Source: Sinomonas sp. R1AF57
Lineage (GTDB): Bacteria > Actinomycetota > Actinomycetes > Actinomycetales > Micrococcaceae
DNA length: 60,195 nt
Direction: 5' to 3'
NCBI RefSeq assembly: GCF_002224485.1
Contig: NZ_CP022463.1
Location: forward strand, 452,127-512,321
Made by a program: the position numbers and the translations under genes. Below are positions 55,847 through 60,195 of the stretch, piece after piece. Under the pieces are notes generated by a model, which was given only the letters and a program-made list of their open reading frames with translations, was not told the DNA's origin and made no database searches. Numbering within the stretch: position 1 is the first letter of the stretch; each line of letters starts with the position of its first letter.

Positions 55847-58800
55847 CTCAGGCCACCGCACACGCCCTGACACCCTCACTGAACGCACTCCTGGCCGAGT
55901 GGCTGCCCGCGCAGCGCTGGTTCCCCGCGAAGGGACGCGGTGCGGTCGAGGCCGCTCCGGCCGGAGAGATCGTCCTGGCCGACGCCGCTGCCGGCGTGGG
56001 CCTCGAGATCCACTTCGTCCGGGTGCGGGCGGGGCGGCTGGAAACCGTCCTCAACGTCCCCGTGAGCCTGCGGACCCAGGCCCTGGCCTCCGGCGCGCAT
56101 GCCCTCATCGGCCAGGCACGCCATCCCTCCCTCGGCCTCGTCTGGGTCTACGACGCGGTCCACGACCCTGCCTTCGTCACCGCGCTCCTCGATGTCATGG
56201 AGCACGGGAGCCAGATCGAGGGCCCGGGCACGACGGCGACGGGTCCCCTCAGCGGCGCCGGGAACCTTCCGTCGGGCGCCATCGAGGCTGCCGTCCTGCG
56301 GGGCGAGCAGTCGAACACGTCCATCATCGTGCGCTCCGAGACCGGCAACGCGATGGTCAAGGTCTTCCGCCAGCTCGCCGAGGGCCTCAACCCGGAGGTC
56401 GAGCTCGGCGCCGCCCTCGCCAAGGCCGGCGCAACCGACGTCGCGACGGCGCTCGGCTGGATCGATGCCGAGTGGAGCCTCAGGGGAGGCGAGCGCGCGA
56501 GCGGGCAGCTCGCCGTCGTGCATGAGTTCCTCGAGGGCGGGACGGACGCATGGTCCTTCGCCCTGGAGGCTGCGGTCGAGGGGCGTTCGATCGCGCAGGA
56601 CGCGCGTGCCCTCGGCGCTGCCACGGCCCGTGTCCACGAAGCCCTCGCCGACACGCTCGGGATCGCCGTGCTCGACGACCAGACGGGCCCGCCGTTCGTT
56701 GACAGGCTCGCGTCCCGCCTCCGCTCCGCCTGGGACGAGGTCAGGGACAGCATCGGGGTCGACGACGCCGCGCTTGAGAACCTGCTGGACTCGCTCGGGG
56801 GCGCCGTGGACGGTCTGCCCGTCCAGAGGATCCACGGGGACCTGCACCTCGGCCAGGTGCTGCGGTTCCCGGAGGGCGAGCGGCCGTTCGCGATCCTCGA
56901 CTTCGAGGGGGAGCCGCTGCGTCCCGTCGCCGAGCGGAGCCACCCGGATGTCGTGCTGCGCGACGTCGTCGGCATGCTGCGCTCCTTCGACTACGCCGCC
57001 GGGGCGGCCAGACGCACCGATCCCGCGGCCCGGGTGTCCGAGGGCTGGGCCGACGAGGCCGGGCGCGCTTACTGGGAGGGCTACGCCTCGGTCGCGGGCG
57101 GCGAGGATCCATTCGGGACGCCGCTCTTCGCGGCGCTGTGGCTGGACAAGGCGCTCTACGAAGTGGCCTACGAGGAGCGGAACCGGCCAGCGTGGGCCGA
57201 GATCCCGATACGAGCGGCACGGTCTGCCCTTACTGCCTGGCTTCCGGAATCGGCGGCCGGCGCGGCGGGGGAGAGCATCGCTGGGGGTGCCGCCCAAGCG
57301 GGCCCCGGGACAGCACATGGGGCGGCGTTCTCGCTGCCTGGAGAGGAGACGGACGTGTCACCACACGGGGAGCACGGAACGAACGCCGCGGGCGCGGCGG
57401 AGCAGGAAGCGGTCGGCCGGCGGGACGCGGCGGACGACGGCGCGGTCCGCGGAGCGGCGCTGGCCGCAGCCTCGGTGGCCGACGGCGGGGCCTCCCTCCC
57501 GTCGCACGTCGCAGCCGGTGCGGGTGAGAAGGCTCCGATACCCGTTGACGGCGACGTGATCGCGAAGCTCGCAGCTGGGGCATACCACGCCCCGCACGCC
57601 GTGCTCGGCGCTCACCTCGACGGCGAGGGAACCGTCACCTTCCGGACGGTGAAGCACCTCGCCCAGGGCGTCACGGTGCTCACGCCTGAGGGCCGCGTGC
57701 CGCTGCGCCACGAGGCCCACGGCGTGTGGGTCGGCACCGTCCCTGAGTCGGACACCGGGCATGTGCCCGACTACCGCCTCGAGGTCGAGTACGGCGAGGG
57801 CCACTTCGTGACCCTCGATGACCCCTACCGCTACATGCCGAGCATCGGCGAGCTCGATCTCCACCTCATCGGCGAAGGCCGGCACGAGGAGCTGTGGAAG
57901 GCCCTCGGTGCGCGGGTCGAGCGGCATCACTCCATGCTCGGCAACGTCGAGGGCACGGCGTTCACGGTCTGGGCGCCGAACGCCCAGGCCGTGCAGGTGA
58001 AGGGCGACTTCAACGGGTGGGACGGCCGCGAGCACAGCATGCGCAGCCTGGGCTCCTCCGGCATCTGGGAGATCTTCATTCCGGGCGTAGTAGCAGGCAT
58101 GTGCTACAAGTTCGGGATCCTCACCAAGCACGGACACTGGGTCGAGCGGGCGGACCCCATGGCGTTCGGCACCGAGGTGCCGCCCCAGACGGCGTCGCGT
58201 GTCGTGGAGTCCCGGTACGCGTTCAAGGACGACGCCTGGATGGCCGAGCGCGCAGCCACCGATCCCCTCGACGCCCCGATGAGCGTGTATGAGGTCCACC
58301 TCGGGTCCTGGCGCCCGGGGCTCGGGTACCGCGAGCTCGCGGAGCAGCTGGTCGAGTACGTCACGTGGATGGGCTTCACCCACGTCGAGTTCATGCCGGT
58401 GGCGGAGCACCCGTTCGGAGGCTCGTGGGGCTACCAGGTCACGTCCTACTACGCGCCCAGCTCCCGGTTCGGCCACCCGGACGACTTCCGGTACCTCGTC
58501 GACCAGCTCCACCAGGCGGGCATCGGCGTGATCGTGGACTGGGTACCCGCGCACTTCCCGAAGGACGAGTGGGCGCTCGCGAAGTTCGACGGCGAGGCGC
58601 TGTACGAGCACGCTGACCCCATGCAGGGCGAGCACCCGGACTGGGGCACGCTCATCTTCAACTTCGGCCGCACGGAGGTGCGCAACTTCCTGGTGGCGAA
58701 CGCCCTGTACTGGCTCGAGGAGTTCCACGTCGATGCGCTGCGCGTCGACGCGGTTGCGTCGATGCTGTACCTCGACTACTCCCGGGCCGAGGGACAGTGG

Positions 58801-59730
58801 CGGCCCAACCAGTTCGGCGGGCGCGAGAACCTCGAGGCGATCTCGTTCCTCCAGGAGGCGAACGCCACTGCGTACAAGCGCAACCCGGGGATCGCCATGA
58901 TCGCCGAGGAGTCCACGGCCTTCCCGGGGGTGACCAAGCCGACATCGGTCAACGGCCTCGGGTTCGGGCTCAAGTGGAACATGGGCTGGATGCACGACTC
59001 CCTCCAGTACGTGGAGGAAGACCCGGTCAACCGCCGCTGGCACCACAACAAGATGACGTTCTCGATCGTGTACGCCTTCAGTGAGAACTTCCTCCTGCCC
59101 ATCAGCCACGACGAGGTTGTGCACGGCAAGGGCTCCATGTTGCGCAAGATGCCCGGGGACCGGTGGCAGCAGCTGGCGAACCTGCGCGCGTTCTACGCCT
59201 TCCAGTGGGCGCACCCGGGCAAGCAGCTGGTCTTCATGGGGTGCGAGTTCGGCCAGGAGAGCGAGTGGAACCAGGAGTACGGCCTCGACTGGTGGCTCGC
59301 TGACCTCGAGCCCCACCGCGGTCTGCAGTCCCTGATCCGCGAGCTCAACACGGTCTACCGGGCCACGCCGGCGCTGTACGAGAAGGACTTCGATCCCGCG
59401 GGCTACGAGTGGATCCGTGGCGACGACGACAGCCACAACACGATCTCGTTCATCCGGTGGTCCGCTGACGGGGAGCCGCTCGTCTGCATCGCGAACTTCG
59501 CGGGCAACCCGCACATCGACTACACCGTGGGCCTGCCGCGCGCCGGCCGCTGGCGGGAACTGCTGAACACGGATGCCAAGGAGTACGGCGGCTCCGGCGT
59601 GACGAACAGCGGGTATGTCATGGCAGAGGAAGGCGAGTGGGACGGCAAGGCCGCCACGGCCGTTCTCACGCTCCCGCCGCTCGGAGTGGTGTACCTCGTC
59701 CCCGACTCGGGTGACACCACGGGCGCCTGA
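55843..59730 (+). CDS. glgB: Maltokinase (Pep2) - 1,4-alpha-glucan branching enzyme fusion
   Basis: A 1295-residue two-enzyme fusion. Residues 1-460 are a maltokinase: [17 protein letters not shown] at the start, the kinase loop [11 protein letters not shown] (Asp333) and AILDFEGEP. It makes maltose 1-phosphate for GlgE. A low-complexity Ala/Gly/Glu linker (about 465-565) follows. Residues 570-1295 are GlgB with the N-terminal CBM48 domains and the GH13_9 barrel: Asp969 ([10 protein letters not shown]), Glu1022 (MIAEESTAF) and Asp1090 ([12 protein letters not shown]). It adds alpha-1,6 branches. The frame is continuous, with no internal ribosome site in the linker. It ends the pathway operon. 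Confidence 0.94.
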   Translation: MTQATAHALTPSLNALLAEWLPAQRWFPAKGRGAVEAAPAGEIVLADAAAGVGLEIHFVRVRAGRLETVLNVPVSLRTQALASGAHALIGQARHPSLGLVWVYDAVHDPAFVTALLDVMEHGSQIEGPGTTATGPLSGAGNLPSGAIEAAVLRGEQSNTSIIVRSETGNAMVKVFRQLAEGLNPEVELGAALAKAGATDVATALGWIDAEWSLRGGERASGQLAVVHEFLEGGTDAWSFALEAAVEGRSIAQDARALGAATARVHEALADTLGIAVLDDQTGPPFVDRLASRLRSAWDEVRDSIGVDDAALENLLDSLGGAVDGLPVQRIHGDLHLGQVLRFPEGERPFAILDFEGEPLRPVAERSHPDVVLRDVVGMLRSFDYAAGAARRTDPAARVSEGWADEAGRAYWEGYASVAGGEDPFGTPLFAALWLDKALYEVAYEERNRPAWAEIPIRAARSALTAWLPESAAGAAGESIAGGAAQAGPGTAHGAAFSLPGEETDVSPHGEHGTNAAGAAEQEAVGRRDAADDGAVRGAALAAASVADGGASLPSHVAAGAGEKAPIPVDGDVIAKLAAGAYHAPHAVLGAHLDGEGTVTFRTVKHLAQGVTVLTPEGRVPLRHEAHGVWVGTVPESDTGHVPDYRLEVEYGEGHFVTLDDPYRYMPSIGELDLHLIGEGRHEELWKALGARVERHHSMLGNVEGTAFTVWAPNAQAVQVKGDFNGWDGREHSMRSLGSSGIWEIFIPGVVAGMCYKFGILTKHGHWVERADPMAFGTEVPPQTASRVVESRYAFKDDAWMAERAATDPLDAPMSVYEVHLGSWRPGLGYRELAEQLVEYVTWMGFTHVEFMPVAEHPFGGSWGYQVTSYYAPSSRFGHPDDFRYLVDQLHQAGIGVIVDWVPAHFPKDEWALAKFDGEALYEHADPMQGEHPDWGTLIFNFGRTEVRNFLVANALYWLEEFHVDALRVDAVASMLYLDYSRAEGQWRPNQFGGRENLEAISFLQEANATAYKRNPGIAMIAEESTAFPGVTKPTSVNGLGFGLKWNMGWMHDSLQYVEEDPVNRRWHHNKMTFSIVYAFSENFLLPISHDEVVHGKGSMLRKMPGDRWQQLANLRAFYAFQWAHPGKQLVFMGCEFGQESEWNQEYGLDWWLADLEPHRGLQSLIRELNTVYRATPALYEKDFDPAGYEWIRGDDDSHNTISFIRWSADGEPLVCIANFAGNPHIDYTVGLPRAGRWRELLNTDAKEYGGSGVTNSGYVMAEEGEWDGKAATAVLTLPPLGVVYLVPDSGDTTGA

Positions 59731-59787
59731 CGGAGGTCTGAGCCGGGTCGACCCCGACCGGGAGAACCGACCGGGAGAAACCGTGCG

Positions 59788-59823
59788 GCGGGCCCCGGAA
59801 CCCTCAGTGGTTCCGGGGCCCGC
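59788..59823. terminator. Intrinsic terminator after the glgE-treS-glgB operon
   Basis: Fifteen perfect pairs join 59788-59802 (ending GGGCCCCGGAACC) to 59809-59823, with a six-base loop. No T tract follows. Confidence 0.7.
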
Positions 59824-59960
59824 GGGCGTTCGGGGCCGGGGTTGGCATCCGCGCCGGAACGGTGGTACAGTTTTATCCCGCGCCGGGCACGGGGAAACAC
59901 TCCGGCACGGCGCGACAGCCCCACCGATCATTCGAGCAAAGACAACCGGAAACGGTCGAT

Positions 59961-59989
59961 TTGACTTGAGGAGATGCGGTGGGTAGGTT
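59961..59989 (+). promoter_or_regulatory. rRNA operon promoter
   Basis: TTGACT (59961-59966), an exact 17-base spacer and TAGGTT (59984-59989) followed by TGAGAAGTTGC. This matches rRNA-operon promoters of Micrococcaceae as I know them. Confidence 0.7.
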
Positions 59990-60049
59990 TGAGAAGTTGC
60001 TTCGGGACGGGGCGGCCGCCGGGTGGTGGTTGTTTGTACCGGAGGGGCC

Positions 60050-60195
60050 TGTTGTTTGAGAACTCAATAGTGTGCCAAGTTCGTTGATGCCATTTTTTTG
60101 ATGGTGTTGATTGCCTGGTTGCGTGCACCCCCGTGTGCGTGGCCGGGTTTTTATGCCAGTTTTGGATTGTGCTGGCCGGTGTGGGTGTTTTCCCG
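60050..60195 (+). other. rRNA operon leader, cut by the window end
   Basis: TTGTTTGAGAACTCAATAGT starts at 60051 and continues GTGCCAAGTTC. This is the conserved pre-16S leader/antitermination segment of this family. The AT-rich downstream part runs to the end of the window. No 16S sequence is reached, so the gene should begin within a few hundred bases. The 465 bases from 59731 to the end hold only the terminator, promoter and this leader. Confidence 0.75.

Overview
The window is a very GC-rich stretch of a Gram-positive actinobacterium, most likely a member of the Micrococcaceae such as Sinomonas or Arthrobacter. The inference rests on GC-rich codon use with many GTG starts, the actinobacterial orders carD-ispD-ispF-cysS-rlmB and gpmA/phoU/senX3-regX3, a complete GlgE-type alpha-glucan pathway, and a right end that runs into an rRNA leader of the type found in this family. 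No insertion sequence, phage gene or CRISPR array was seen.

Layout. (1) 234-4082: a short-chain dehydrogenase, a type IB DNA topoisomerase, a hydrophilic unknown protein and a SigB/SigF-type sigma factor behind a hairpin leader. (2) 4113-17393: a glycan cluster with a seemingly complete heptose-activation set (SIS isomerase, GmhB phosphatase, two HldE-like kinase/cytidylyltransferases), three family-9 glycosyltransferases, three other glycosyltransferases, an SDR and an aldehyde-dehydrogenase-like protein without its catalytic residues. Most genes overlap or nearly touch, so they form two plus-strand operons plus two single minus-strand genes. (3) 17466-28675: stress and ion-homeostasis genes (DUF6328 membrane protein, ANTAR protein, universal stress protein, SPW membrane protein, amylosucrase, lmo0937-like peptide, frameshifted ABC1/UbiB kinase, TrkH/KtrB potassium channel, APC permease behind a riboswitch-like leader, FAD monooxygenase). 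(4) 28787-28859: tRNA-Thr(CGU). (5) 29061-46018: largely core genes: HAD hydrolase, secreted alpha/beta hydrolase, holB-tmk, a transsulfuration PLP enzyme, a methyltransferase, gpmA, phoU, senX3-regX3, carD, ispD, ispF, cysS, rlmB and a nitrilase-family enzyme. (6) 46187-59730: alpha-glucan and trehalose metabolism (glgX, glgP, glgE, treS and a maltokinase-GlgB fusion), with a secreted-type ribonuclease and a barstar-type inhibitor translationally coupled behind glgX. (7) 59731-60195: terminator, strong promoter and leader of an rRNA operon whose 16S gene lies beyond the window.

How it works together. Region 6 can turn trehalose into maltose (TreS), phosphorylate it (maltokinase half), polymerise it (GlgE), branch it (GlgB half) and break the glucan down (GlgP, GlgX); amylosucrase in region 3 could add a sucrose-fed glucan route. 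Region 2 looks able to make a nucleotide-activated D,D-heptose from sedoheptulose 7-phosphate and transfer it to an unknown acceptor, which is unexpected in an organism without LPS. SenX3-RegX3 and PhoU form the phosphate-sensing module, with a PHO box between phoU and senX3.

Most noteworthy: the leader RNA before the APC-TrkH unit, whose basal stem strand can alternatively pair with the ribosome-binding site; the heptose cluster with its ALDH pseudoenzyme; the RNase/barstar pair in a glycogen locus; and about a dozen genes whose -10 hexamer sits 6-7 bases before the start codon, predicting leaderless mRNAs.
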